Source: Bog-473 sp963807775 (GTDB taxonomy: Bacteria > Actinomycetota > Acidimicrobiia > Acidimicrobiales > RAAP-2). From it: DNA of 64,000 nt. The stretch spans positions 372,001-436,000 of the forward strand of contig CAWECY010000004.1 in NCBI GenBank assembly GCA_963807775.1, written 5' to 3'. The position numbers and the translations under genes are program-made. Below are positions 18,686-26,888 of this stretch, piece after piece. Each line of letters starts with the position of its first letter. Position 1 is the first letter of the stretch. A model generated the notes under the pieces. The model was not told the DNA's origin, did not search any database, and saw only the letters and a list, made by a program, of their open reading frames with translations.

Positions 18686-20242
18686 ATGGAGGCGAACCTG
18701 CAGGTACCTGCCCACGGGGGGACGTTCCGTCCCTGGGCCCCGTTCAGGCGGTCGTGGCGGCGCCTGCGCCGGCGCCCGCGCGCCATGCAGCTGCGCACCG
18801 TGCTGATCGTCGTCGCCATCGTGGTCGGGCTCATCGCCTGGCTGGTACTCGCCCCCTCGGGGACTCCCGGTGGCGGTGGCGTCGCCGGCGCGGCCGAGCC
18901 GGCGCTCCAGGCCTCCACGACCACGGCCACGCCGGTCAGCCAGGCCAGCACGAGCAACCGCGGCGTCACGAAGACGGCGATCAACGTCGTCTTCCCCGTA
19001 GTGGCCGTCAACAGCATTGCCGGCAAGCTGGGCTTCGCGGAGGACAAGGAGTACAACGAGCAGATCCCGGCTATCAACCTCTACGTCGACCAGATCAACC
19101 AGGCCGGCGGCATCAACGGACGCAAGATCAACCCGATCATCGTCCAGTTCGACCCGACCAACAACGCCAACATGCAGGCGCTGTGTGACCAGTGGACGCA
19201 GGGCAGCCCCGCCGTCTTCGCCGTGGTGGACGGCATCGGGACCTGGACAGGGGACGACCAGCTGTGCGTGACCCAGCAGGGACATACGCCGCTCATCAGC
19301 GCCTGGTCCACCATCAGCAACTGGACGCAGCTCGGCTCGCCCTACCTGTGGTGGACCGGGCCGGACATGGCCCCGGTGCTCCAGGCCACCGTGCAGTGGG
19401 GCATGAGCTCGGGCCGCCTCGGGCACGGCGTCAAGGTGGGTGTCGTGGTCTCGGACCAGGCGGCCGACCAGGCCGCGCTCAACCAGTATCTGTTGCCCGA
19501 CCTCAAGAAGGTGGGTATCACTCCGCTCGTCGAGACAGTCGCCGGCAACATCGACGAGACAGCCGCCACCAACTCCGACGCGCAGCTGGCGGTGGAGAAA
19601 TTCGAGTCGGCCGGCATCCAGTCGGTCTTCCCGCTCCTGCCGGAGAACGCGTTCTTCCCCTACATCGGAGCGGAGTCGTCGCAGAAGTACTACCCCCAGC
19701 TGCTGCTCAGCGACTACCAGTCGACGATCGAGGTGGCGCTGGGCCTGATCCCCGAGCCCTACGAGGACGCGCTCAACGGTCAGGAGGGCGTGACGACCGA
19801 GACGCTGGGCGGCTTCGACGACGCCCGGCCCGAGAGCCAGGGCGGTTACGACCCGGGCGTGCGCTCCTGCTACGAGACCTGGCACAAGTTCCACCCCAAG
19901 CCCATCGCCGGGACGACGAGCTTCTACATCGAGGAGCAGGGGCCGATCCAGGCCTGGTGCGGCGCCATCCGCCTCTTCGCCGAGGCGGCCAAGAACGCCG
20001 GCCCGGATCTCAACCGCCGCACCTTCGTCGAGGCCATGTCGAAGATCACCAACTACCCGGGCACGCTGTCGCCCGTGTGGACCTTCGGGCCCAACAAGAT
20101 GTACGGGCCGACCCAATACCAGGTGGTCAAGATCCACAACAACGTGCCGCCGTCGTCGCAGTGCAAGCTGAAGACGAACCACCAGCCGCAGGGCACGTGC
20201 TGGGTGACGCTTGAGCCCTTCAAGCCGCTGCCGAAGACCTAG
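18686..20242 (+). CDS. ABC transporter substrate-binding protein (type 1 periplasmic fold)
   Basis: Extracytoplasmic ligand receptor of 518 residues. A basic N-terminus (RRSWRRLRRRPR) precedes one hydrophobic segment (VLIVVAIVVGLIAWLVLA, about 41-58) and a Ser/Thr/Ala-rich linker, so it is membrane-anchored; there is no lipobox cysteine. The binding domain begins about residue 95 with VNSIAGKLGF and includes QINQAGGINGRKINPI, typical of Liv-type receptors. ATG 18686 is chosen because GAAGGAG lies seven bases upstream; the GTG at 18680 is too close to that site. It ends the operon. Confidence 0.88.
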   Translation: MEANLQVPAHGGTFRPWAPFRRSWRRLRRRPRAMQLRTVLIVVAIVVGLIAWLVLAPSGTPGGGGVAGAAEPALQASTTTATPVSQASTSNRGVTKTAINVVFPVVAVNSIAGKLGFAEDKEYNEQIPAINLYVDQINQAGGINGRKINPIIVQFDPTNNANMQALCDQWTQGSPAVFAVVDGIGTWTGDDQLCVTQQGHTPLISAWSTISNWTQLGSPYLWWTGPDMAPVLQATVQWGMSSGRLGHGVKVGVVVSDQAADQAALNQYLLPDLKKVGITPLVETVAGNIDETAATNSDAQLAVEKFESAGIQSVFPLLPENAFFPYIGAESSQKYYPQLLLSDYQSTIEVALGLIPEPYEDALNGQEGVTTETLGGFDDARPESQGGYDPGVRSCYETWHKFHPKPIAGTTSFYIEEQGPIQAWCGAIRLFAEAAKNAGPDLNRRTFVEAMSKITNYPGTLSPVWTFGPNKMYGPTQYQVVKIHNNVPPSSQCKLKTNHQPQGTCWVTLEPFKPLPKT

Positions 20243-20279
20243 TGCAGTCGACGGTGGGCCAAGGTCGTGACGCCAACGC

Positions 20280-21113
20280 TCACACGATGCCGGGCGAGCT
20301 CGGCGGACGTCCCTCCAAGATGTCCCGGCTCCGCTCGGCGATGAATTCGTCCAGGTCCGGGTGGGTCAGGATGTAAAAGGTGTTGGTGCGCACGGCCTCG
20401 ATCACCCGCTCGGCCACCGCGTCGGGCTCGATGCCGCCGTCCACCAGTCCCTGCACGAAGGTCCGCATCCCCTCGGCATCGGCCCGGTCGCGCTGGGGCG
20501 CCCACGACGGGCGGTTGCGGTCCGACTGCGCGATGCCGGTCTGGACGAAGCCGGGGCAGAGCACCGAGACGCCGACGTTGGCGCCGGTCGTGGCGAGATC
20601 CTTGTACAGGGTCTCGGAGATGGCGACCACGGCGAACTTGGTGGCGTTGTAGGGACCCATCATCGTCGGCGTCGTGAGCCCGGCGACCGACGCCGTGTTG
20701 ACGATGTGTCCCTCGCCCTGCTCGACGAGCAGCGGCGTGAACACCGCAATGCCGTGGACGACTCCCCACAGGTTGACCCCGAGGATCCAGCGCCAGTCCT
20801 CCTCGGGCACTTCCCAGATCAGGCCGCCGAGCCCGACGCCGGCGTTGTTGTGCACCAGGTGCACGGCGCCGAAGTGGCGCACGGCGGCGTCGCGCAGCTC
20901 GTTCACCGACGCCAAGTCGGACACGTCGGTGACGACGGCGATGGCGTCGGCCCCCCGCCCCGTCAGCTCTGCTTCGGCCTCCTTGAGGGCGCGTTCCTCG
21001 ATGTCGGCGATGACCACCTTCATGCCGGCGGCGGCGACACGGGTGGCCATCGCCTTGCCGATGCCGCTCGCCCCGCCCGTGATCACGGCCACCTTGCCGT
21101 CCAGGTTCTCCAT
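20280..21113 (-). CDS. SDR-family NAD(P)-dependent oxidoreductase
   Basis: Classical SDR of 277 residues. TGGASGIG at 12-19, NNAG mid-protein, NTASVAG with the catalytic serine, YNATK, and a C-terminal extension ending RPPSSPGIV. ATG 21113 is preferred because GGGAGGG lies about ten bases upstream; a longer frame to 21191 lacks a site. It converges with the binding-protein gene. The nested palindrome copy A lies about 185 bases upstream of the start and may contain its promoter or operator. Substrate unknown. Confidence 0.87.
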   Translation of the reverse strand: MENLDGKVAVITGGASGIGKAMATRVAAAGMKVVIADIEERALKEAEAELTGRGADAIAVVTDVSDLASVNELRDAAVRHFGAVHLVHNNAGVGLGGLIWEVPEEDWRWILGVNLWGVVHGIAVFTPLLVEQGEGHIVNTASVAGLTTPTMMGPYNATKFAVVAISETLYKDLATTGANVGVSVLCPGFVQTGIAQSDRNRPSWAPQRDRADAEGMRTFVQGLVDGGIEPDAVAERVIEAVRTNTFYILTHPDLDEFIAERSRDILEGRPPSSPGIV

Positions 21114-21424
21114 GGCCCTCGGCCCTCCCATCCACTGCGTGTGTGGGCAGTCAAGCACGGCCATGCCACCGGCCGCCAAGGTCGGGGGCACAATGACGTG
21201 GGAACGCGTGGTGGCGGAGTCCCCGATCGTCTACGCGCTCTCGTACTTCGTGGTGTCGGCGAACAAGCCGTAGCGGTCGTGCCAAGGCGAGTCGAACCGT
21301 ATATGGGGTTTGACTAACCGTTTGGTTAGCGGACTCCCATATACGCCATGACCACGCCGCCAGCGGTGTGTGGTTCCAGTCATCCGGGCGGCGGAGCGAC
21401 GAGCTCGCCGCCCGAGAGGAGGAG
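21114..21424. other. Intergenic region upstream of the SDR gene
   Basis: No convincing gene. Small open frames here have no recognisable features. The only structured element is the nested palindrome at 21298-21345. Confidence 0.5.
21298..21345. repeat. Nested palindrome, copy A (best-formed)
   Basis: Outer arms CGTATATGGG and CCCATATACG are perfect reverse complements. Inner arms CTAACC-GTTT-GGTTAG share exactly the same centre (between 21321 and 21322). CATATA lies 18 bases from CTAACC on either strand, so the element could hold two mirrored promoters over a repressor site. Copies B and C have the same plan. Confidence 0.8.
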
Positions 21425-21667
21425 TCAGGCCAATGCCGTCGCCCGCTGCCGCTGCAGGTACTCGCGGCCCGCCATCGACACCGAGATGCACTCACCGCGC
21501 CCGGGTTCGCGCCGCCGCACGACCAGGCCACGCTCGTTCGCCTCTTCCCACACCGGTAGCCGGGGACAGGACGTGCGCCAGGCATCCATGACCTCGGCAT
21601 ACGGCCGAGGGTGGGGCCCGATCCATTCGAGCAGGTCGAGGATCAGTGCGTCGACGGTGTCGGGCAT
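21425..21667 (-). CDS. Small conserved protein, winged-helix-like
   Basis: An 80-residue protein: MPDTVDALILDLLEWIG, then WRTSCPRLPVWEEANERGLV, then a basic turn and GECISVSMAGREYLQRQ. The pattern of two helices, a recognition-like helix and a beta wing suggests a small winged-helix DNA-binding protein. That is inference; I do not recall a function for the family. It lies between the palindrome region and yjbQ on the same strand, without overlap. Confidence 0.62.
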   Translation of the reverse strand: MPDTVDALILDLLEWIGPHPRPYAEVMDAWRTSCPRLPVWEEANERGLVVRRREPGRGECISVSMAGREYLQRQRATALA

Positions 21668-21727
21668 GTTCTCATCGTATGACGTCGCACGAAGAGGTCA
21701 CGCCGCGACGCACTCCGTCACACGTAC

Positions 21728-22132
21728 CTAGCCCGCCGGCACGAAGCTGAAGCGCACGTGACGTCGAGCGTTGTCGACGTTGAGGTCCACCAGGACCAGG
21801 GACTGCCACGTGCCGAAGGCGATGCGGCCGCCCAGCACGGGCAGGGTGACCGACGGGCTGACGATGGCGGGCAGCAGGTGGTCGGCCCCGTGGCCGAAGG
21901 ACCCGTGGGCGTGCCGGTAGCGGTCGTCGCGCGGCAGCAACTGCTCCAGGGCGGCCACCAGGTCGCTCTCGGAGCCCGACCCCGTCTCCATCACGGCCAG
22001 GCCGGCCGTGGCGTGGGGCACGAACGCGTTGACCAACCCGTCCCCCCGTCCGCCGCAGAACCGCTCCAAGTCCGCCGTCAGGTCGACGATGCGTTGCCGC
22101 GACGTGTCGACGTCGATCTCGATGCTCTCCAT
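21728..22132 (-). CDS. YjbQ/UPF0047 family protein
   Basis: A 134-residue protein of the YjbQ family (annotated as secondary thiamine-phosphate synthase; physiological role uncertain). Family marks are VNAFVPHATAGLAVMET, FGHGADHLLPAIVSPS, and GRIAFGTWQSLVLVDLN near the C-terminus, with conserved histidines in HATA and HGADH. ATG 22132 gives the normal length; the frame is open further upstream but without a site. It sits 25 bases after the methyltransferase stop, probably in the same transcription unit. Confidence 0.87.
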   Translation of the reverse strand: MESIEIDVDTSRQRIVDLTADLERFCGGRGDGLVNAFVPHATAGLAVMETGSGSESDLVAALEQLLPRDDRYRHAHGSFGHGADHLLPAIVSPSVTLPVLGGRIAFGTWQSLVLVDLNVDNARRHVRFSFVPAG

Positions 22133-22157
22133 CGAACGGTCAGTCTGCCTCAGCGCC

Positions 22158-22946
22158 TCATCGAGGCGCGCCGGCGGCGGTGCCGTGCACCACACAGGTG
22201 GTGAACGTCACCATCAGCTGTCCATCCTCCTCCGCGGGTGCGAAGCCGGTGCGCTCGCCCCGCTGCTCGGCGTCCGCCCGCAACAGCTCCATGACCGTGT
22301 CCCTGTGTGACTGATCGGTGAGGGCGACGTCGATGGGGAGCCGGATGGAGAAGCTGTCGCCGTAGGTCAAGGCCTCCATGCCCCCGGGTAACAGGTCGGC
22401 CAGCTCCGGCTCCAAGAAGCTCTTGACGTGCGAGGGGTCGATGAGGTGATGGATGTGGTCGAAGCGATCGCGTACTGCCGCGTCCGGTGGGACGATGTCC
22501 ATTAGCACGACCCGGCCGCCGGCCCGGCAGACCCGCACCATCTCCGCCACCGCCGTCCGCGGCTCAACCATGTGGTGCAGCGCCCCGCGGCAGAACACCA
22601 GGTCGAACGAATCGTCCATGAAGGGCAGCGCCTCGGCGTTGCCCTCCTCGAACAATACGTTCGTGACGCCGCCGTCGCGGCACCGCTCGGCACCCAGCGC
22701 CAGCAGGGCAGGGGTGAGATCGATACCGACCACCTGGCGGACGCTGCCGGCGAGCGACTCGGCGACGTGGCCGGCGCCACAGGCCACGTCGAGCACGATC
22801 ATGTCGGAGCTGAGCGGCTCCACCCAGGCCAGGCTCCCCGACCGGTGGGCGAACGGCGAGTCCGGGCCGGAGAAGAGGTGTTGTTGGTGCTCGAACGAGC
22901 GCCGGACAACGTGGTCGTGCTCATGGGCATCCTGGTCGGTGCTCAC
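22158..22946 (-). CDS. Class I SAM-dependent methyltransferase
   Basis: UbiE-like methyltransferase of 262 residues. Motif I VLDVACGAGHVAESLA, acidic end of strand 2 VVGIDLTP, motif III-like NAEALPFMDDSFDLVFC, and GALHHM. A C-terminal lid domain follows. GTG 22946 lies 11 bases after the CadD-like gene stop, so the dioxygenase, CadD-like and methyltransferase genes form a tight run. The acceptor molecule is unknown. Confidence 0.85.
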   Translation of the reverse strand: MSTDQDAHEHDHVVRRSFEHQQHLFSGPDSPFAHRSGSLAWVEPLSSDMIVLDVACGAGHVAESLAGSVRQVVGIDLTPALLALGAERCRDGGVTNVLFEEGNAEALPFMDDSFDLVFCRGALHHMVEPRTAVAEMVRVCRAGGRVVLMDIVPPDAAVRDRFDHIHHLIDPSHVKSFLEPELADLLPGGMEALTYGDSFSIRLPIDVALTDQSHRDTVMELLRADAEQRGERTGFAPAEEDGQLMVTFTTCVVHGTAAGAPR

Positions 22947-22957
22947 CGGGCCACGGT

Positions 22958-23620
22958 CTACACCAGCGAGAAGGTGCCGGCTTCCACCATGACGAGCACG
23001 CCGATGCAGCACAGCAGCACCGGCACGGCCACCGCGCCCAGCCGGGTCATTACCGAGCACGCCCGGGGGTGCCGGCCGCCGCCCAGGATGAGGGCCGTCA
23101 CCAGTACCTCGCCCAACGCGAAGACCACGCAGATGGCGAAGATGTTGCCGCCGCCCCCGACGCGGAAGAGCGGGATGTAGGAGGCCAGGTTGTCCCCACC
23201 GGCTCCGATGGTCACGAGCGCGCCAGCGGTGAAGGAACGGCCCACGGCACGATCGGCCGCCTTCGAGGTGCGACTCTGGCGCCGCCGCCCTTTTGCTGCT
23301 GCGGCGCCGGCGGGATCCGCATCGGATCCGGAGCGCCGACCCCGGAGCCCCACCAACCCGCGAATACCGATGGCCAACGGCACCAGTCCGAGCAGCCCGA
23401 CGACTGCCGCCGAGAATTCGAACAACACGGCGGCCGCCGCCGCAGCGACGATGACCAGGAGGACGAAGCCCACCACCTGGCCTGCGGCGATCCTGTGCGC
23501 CCGCTCCAGCGGTGCCCCCGCGACCATGGTCATGGTCACGACGCAGTTGTCGATGTTCGTGCCGAGGAACGCCACCACGGCGATACCAAAGTCGGCGCCG
23601 AGGCCGGCTGCAGCCAACAA
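22958..23620 (-). CDS. CadD-family cadmium-resistance-type membrane transporter
   Basis: Membrane protein of about 220 residues with five or six hydrophobic segments. Family hallmarks are FLGTNIDNCVV near the N-terminus and GGDNLASYIPLF in the second half. Between them is an unusually basic, Ala/Arg-rich cytoplasmic loop (RGRRSGSDADPAG, AKGRRRQSRTSK). No ATG is in frame: TTG 23620, twelve bases after the TauD stop, is the best choice and implies translational coupling. CadD proteins are linked to Cd or other cation efflux; the export substrate here is unproven. Confidence 0.78.
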   Translation of the reverse strand: MLAAAGLGADFGIAVVAFLGTNIDNCVVTMTMVAGAPLERAHRIAAGQVVGFVLLVIVAAAAAAVLFEFSAAVVGLLGLVPLAIGIRGLVGLRGRRSGSDADPAGAAAAKGRRRQSRTSKAADRAVGRSFTAGALVTIGAGGDNLASYIPLFRVGGGGNIFAICVVFALGEVLVTALILGGGRHPRACSVMTRLGAVAVPVLLCCIGVLVMVEAGTFSLV

Positions 23621-23631
23621 TAGGGAAGGGC

Positions 23632-24492
23632 TCAGTTGGTAGGCGGCAAGGGCATGGCGGGCCCGTACGGCTTGTCGCCCCGCAGCGTGACCCGGTGCGC
23701 GAAGCGTGCCGCGTCGCCGTAGTCGTCCAGCGCGTAGTGCAGGGTGGCCCTGTTGTCCCAGAAGGCGACCGATCCCGCTTGCCAGCGGAAGCGGCAGGTG
23801 TATTCCGGCTTGATGCAGTGGTTGTAAAGCATCTCGAGGACGCCGTTGCTCTCGTTGTCCGAGAAGCCGAAGATCTGGCGGGTGAACTGCCGGTTGACGA
23901 AGAGCCCGTTGCGCCCGTTCTCCGGATGCGTGCGCACGACCGGGTGGAGCGCGGGCAACAGTTTCTCCTGCCACACCCCGTCCCACTCGTAGCCGCCTCG
24001 CTCGGCCACGTCGGCCGCGAACCACGGGTCGTGGTGGATGGCGATCAGCGTGTCGCACATGGCGCGGACCGGCCCTGCCAGCCCGTCATAGGCGTCCTGC
24101 AGGCTCGCCCACATGGTGTCGCCACCGACCTCGGGCGCCTCGATCATGTAAAGGATGGAGCCCATGGCCGGCGTCTGCAGAAAGGTGACGTCGGTGTGCC
24201 ACCAGCTGGCCCGGTCCACCTTGCCGTCGATGGCCAGCACCTGGCGGTTCTCATCAATGGAGGGGAGCACGGGATGAGCCTCGGTCACGGTGCCGAACTG
24301 CCGGGCGAAGTCGGCCTGCTGATCCGCGGTGAGCGACTGGTCACGGAAGAAGATGACGTGATGCGTGGTCCACGCCTCTCGGATCGCCGCCACCACGTCG
24401 GGGGACAGCGGGACGGAGAGGTCCACGCCCGAGATCTCCGCCCCGATCTTGGGCGAGATCGGGTGGACGCCGATGCTGGTGGCGATGGTCAC
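23632..24492 (-). CDS. TauD/TfdA-family Fe(II)/2-oxoglutarate dioxygenase
   Basis: Family members hydroxylate taurine, other sulfonates, alkyl sulfates or aryloxy acids next to the heteroatom. Iron ligands are His and Asp in WHTDVTF and the distal His in DNRATLHYALDDY; the 2-oxoglutarate arginine is in RFAHRVTL. HPVVRTHPENGR is also typical. Length 286 is normal. It is the first gene of a minus-strand run with the CadD-like transporter and a methyltransferase. A TetR-like dyad (24547-24561) lies about 55 bases upstream. Substrate unknown. Confidence 0.88.
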   Translation of the reverse strand: MTIATSIGVHPISPKIGAEISGVDLSVPLSPDVVAAIREAWTTHHVIFFRDQSLTADQQADFARQFGTVTEAHPVLPSIDENRQVLAIDGKVDRASWWHTDVTFLQTPAMGSILYMIEAPEVGGDTMWASLQDAYDGLAGPVRAMCDTLIAIHHDPWFAADVAERGGYEWDGVWQEKLLPALHPVVRTHPENGRNGLFVNRQFTRQIFGFSDNESNGVLEMLYNHCIKPEYTCRFRWQAGSVAFWDNRATLHYALDDYGDAARFAHRVTLRGDKPYGPAMPLPPTN

Positions 24493-24543
24493 CCGCCAAT
24501 TGTGCCCCGACGGGTCGCACCCCGGCGCACGTCTCCCCGAAAT

Positions 24544-24564
24544 GACTAAACGAGACGGTTAAAC
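24544..24564. promoter_or_regulatory. TetR-like operator candidate between TauD-like and hydrolase genes
   Basis: TAAACG-AGA-CGGTTA (24547-24561) is a near-perfect dyad, one mismatch, in the divergent gap. Its half-site resembles the TAACCG of the nested palindromes, but the outer GTATATG arms are absent. Confidence 0.45.
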
Positions 24565-24620
24565 CTCAACAGGCCCGTTTATCGTTTTTCAAGACAAGTC
24601 CCGGGAGGTCGCTTGTTCGG

Positions 24621-24665
24621 CAGCCGAGCCCAGCCGAGCCCAGCCCAGCCCAGCCCAGCCCAGCA
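24621..24665. repeat. Pentanucleotide tandem repeat (CAGCC/GAGCC)9
   Basis: Nine consecutive five-base units, seven starting CAGC and two GAGCC, 50 bases before the hydrolase start. Read as protein it would give Pro/Ala/Gln-rich sequence upstream of the real start, so it is probably untranslated leader. Confidence 0.85.
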
Positions 24666-24714
24666 GCCCCAGCCAAGAGCCACAGGGTCACACCACGCCT
24701 ACATTGGCGAGGAC

Positions 24715-25797
24715 ATGACCGACGACGACCAAACCACCCCCGCAGGCGGCGGCCAGAGCCTCGTCCTCACCCCGCCTAGGCGCAACTACTCGCCCTGGTA
24801 TCAGTGGATGACCCGCCTGGCCGCCACCACCCACGAGGACCCGCTCCCCGAGGGCGACCCCGACGCCATCCCGGAGTGGCTCGAGGGCCGGCGCCGGCGC
24901 CTGACGGAGCTCCTCGGCCCCGTGCCCGATCCGGTCCCCCTCGACACCGAGACGCTCGAGTCGACCCAGTGCGACGGCTACCGCCGGGACAAGATCGTGT
25001 TCGACACCGAGGACACCATGTCGGTGCCGGCCTACCTCCTCGTCCCGGACGACCGCTCCGGCGCCCCAGCGGGTCCCGCCGTCCTGGCTTGTCACGGCCA
25101 CGGTCCCGGCAAGTCGCAGGCCGTCGGGCTCGAGCACACCGCCATGCCCAACGCCGACTACGCGCTCCAGCTCGCCAAGAGGGGATACGTCGTGCTCGCC
25201 CCGGACCTGCGCTGCTTCGGCGAGCGCAAGGACTGGAACCCCGAGGACCACTACGCCTGCGACACCAACCTGGTGCACGCCTCCATGGCCGGCTGGAACC
25301 CCTTGGCCCAGAACGTCTGGGACCTCTCCCGCTGCCTCGATGTCCTCTCCGAGCACCCCCTCGTCGACCCGACCCGGCTCGGCATGGTCGGCATCTCCTA
25401 CGGCGGCACCGTCACCCTGTTCACGACCGCCGTCGATCAGCGCGTGGCGGCGGCGGTCGTGAGCGGCTACTTCTCCTCGTGGGCCGAGAGCCACAAGATG
25501 CCCTGGAACATGTGCGGCTCCCAGATCCTCTTCGGGATGCTCGGCCAGCTCGAGCACGAGGACCTCGGGGCGCTCGTCGCACCCCGCCCCCTCCTCGTCG
25601 AGAGCGGCACCGAGGACTACCTCTTCCCCGTGGCCGCCGCCACCGAGTCCGTGCGCCGCACCCGGATCGTCTACGACCACTTCGGAGCGGGCGACGACCT
25701 GGTCCACGACGTCTTCGAGGGCGAGCACCAGTGGCACGGCACCGAGGCCTATCCCTTCCTCGACGCCGCCCTGGGCCACACCCCGCCGGCCACCTAG
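24715..25797 (+). CDS. Alpha/beta hydrolase, dienelactone-hydrolase / acetyl-xylan-esterase-like
   Basis: Serine hydrolase of 360 residues. Oxyanion region VLACHGHGPGKSQ, nucleophile in GISYGGT, acid in ESGTEDYLFP, histidine in EGEHQWHG. The N-terminal cap (YSPWYQWMTRLAATT) is typical of the abhydrolase_7 group. ATG 24715 is chosen because GGCGAGGAC precedes it; the open frame reaching back to 24613 runs through the pentamer repeat and has no site. Substrate unknown, probably an ester or amide. Confidence 0.85.
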   Translation: MTDDDQTTPAGGGQSLVLTPPRRNYSPWYQWMTRLAATTHEDPLPEGDPDAIPEWLEGRRRRLTELLGPVPDPVPLDTETLESTQCDGYRRDKIVFDTEDTMSVPAYLLVPDDRSGAPAGPAVLACHGHGPGKSQAVGLEHTAMPNADYALQLAKRGYVVLAPDLRCFGERKDWNPEDHYACDTNLVHASMAGWNPLAQNVWDLSRCLDVLSEHPLVDPTRLGMVGISYGGTVTLFTTAVDQRVAAAVVSGYFSSWAESHKMPWNMCGSQILFGMLGQLEHEDLGALVAPRPLLVESGTEDYLFPVAAATESVRRTRIVYDHFGAGDDLVHDVFEGEHQWHGTEAYPFLDAALGHTPPAT

Positions 25798-25803
25798 TCG
25801 TAG

Positions 25804-26150
25804 CTACTGCGCCGCGTCGTCCTTCTGGGCCGCCCACGCCTCGGCGGCGGAGCGCAACACCTGGTCGAGTGACGCCTGGCCGTCGCCCCGGGCCCGGCGT
25901 CGACGGTCGACGACCCCCGCTGCTCCAACCGACCCCGCGGACCCAGCCGCCCCAGACCCCACCCCAGCCGACGCCTCAGCAGGAGGCGTGGGCGCCCCCG
26001 CCGGGTCCTCGGGCAGGAAGTGGTGTGCCGCCCGCCGCAGCCAGGCCCGCCAGCCCGACGCCCCCGTGTCCGACCCAGACCCAGACCCAGACCCCGACCC
26101 CGAGCCCGAGCCCGACCTCGACTTATGCCACAGAGCCCGCGCGCCCGCCC
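25804..26150 (-). pseudogene. Coding-like fragment with Ser-Gly repeat, no start found
   Basis: An open minus-strand frame ends at a TAG at 25804-25806. Its C-terminal part has strong codon bias (GC at nearly all third positions) and reads SLDQVLRSAAEAWAAQKD. Upstream come a basic stretch (VDRRRRARGDG), a Gly/Ala linker, WRAWLRRAAHHFLPEDP, and a run of Ser-Gly pairs encoded by the hexamer repeat. No usable start occurs before it meets the end of the LCP-like gene in another frame. It may be a shifted continuation of that gene or a small gene with a lost start. No function can be given. Confidence 0.35.
26072..26119. repeat. Hexanucleotide tandem repeat (GACCCA-like, 8 units)
   Basis: GACCCA three times, GACCCC twice, GAGCCC twice, GACCTC once. 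On the minus strand it encodes Ser-Gly pairs; on the plus strand Asp-Pro/Glu-Pro pairs. Confidence 0.85.
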
Positions 26151-26153
26151 CCT

Positions 26154-26888
26154 CTACAGGAAGCTGCGCAGGACCGCCGTGAAGGCCGAGGCCGGGACGA
26201 CCTTGCCATGGCCGTCCGAGGACGTGGGGACGGACACGGGGTGCGCCGTGGGCACGTTCATCAACGCGAGCACGGCCGACACCGGGGTCCCGGGACCGAG
26301 ATACATGTGCGACGCCACCTGCTCGAGCAGCGACGTCGTCCCCGTCGGGTCAGTCATCAGAGAGGTCACCGACAGGGTCCCGGTCGCCAGCCGGCCCAGG
26401 TTCGACGACGGGCTGACCATGTGCAGGTCCACGCCCACGTAGTGGGTGACGGGGATGCCGAGGCGGCGAAGCCCGGCGATGATGGTGGCCGGGGCGTGCA
26501 GGCTGAGCGAGCCCAGCGAAGCGGTGTGGCCCGACGCCAGCGGCAGCACCAGCTCGCTCGGGATGGTGAGGACCCGGGTCTGCCCGCCCACCTGGTGGAA
26601 GACGTAGGCCTCTTCGCTGTGGTTCGGGCCCTTGACGATGGCCAGCAGGTCGTTCTTGCCCTCGGCCAGCAGCCAGGCTGGCACGGCGACGTGGTGTACG
26701 GCGTGGTCGATCTTGTACAGCGAGATCCCGACCAAGGCTCCTATGGACGCCACCAGGGCGAACACCACCATGCCGGTGGCAATCAGGACCCGCTTGAGCA
26801 GCCGGCGACGCGGCGATCGCGGCGCCGGCGCGGTCGCCGGCTTCACGGCGCCCAGGTCCAGGCGCCCGGTGGCGATTGCGATCGTCAA
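26154..26888 (-). CDS. Divergent LytR-CpsA-Psr (LCP)-like membrane protein
   Basis: 244 residues: basic cytoplasmic tail (RSPRRRLLKR), one membrane segment (VLIATGMVVFALVASIGAL), then an extracytoplasmic domain whose order recalls LCP phosphotransferases: DLLAIVKGPN, RVLTIPSELVLPL, LRRLGIPVTHYVGVDLHMV. LCP enzymes attach anionic polymers to peptidoglycan and use conserved arginines in a PRD-type motif; here that position reads IPSEL, so catalysis is doubtful. TTG 26888 is preferred because GGAGGGGG lies just upstream. It diverges from the sulfotransferase gene. Confidence 0.6.
   Translation of the reverse strand: MTIAIATGRLDLGAVKPATAPAPRSPRRRLLKRVLIATGMVVFALVASIGALVGISLYKIDHAVHHVAVPAWLLAEGKNDLLAIVKGPNHSEEAYVFHQVGGQTRVLTIPSELVLPLASGHTASLGSLSLHAPATIIAGLRRLGIPVTHYVGVDLHMVSPSSNLGRLATGTLSVTSLMTDPTGTTSLLEQVASHMYLGPGTPVSAVLALMNVPTAHPVSVPTSSDGHGKVVPASAFTAVLRSFL

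Noticed and set aside
24621..24665. Tandem CAGCC units as a CRISPR array
   Set aside because: Units are five bases with no spacers; no cas genes nearby.
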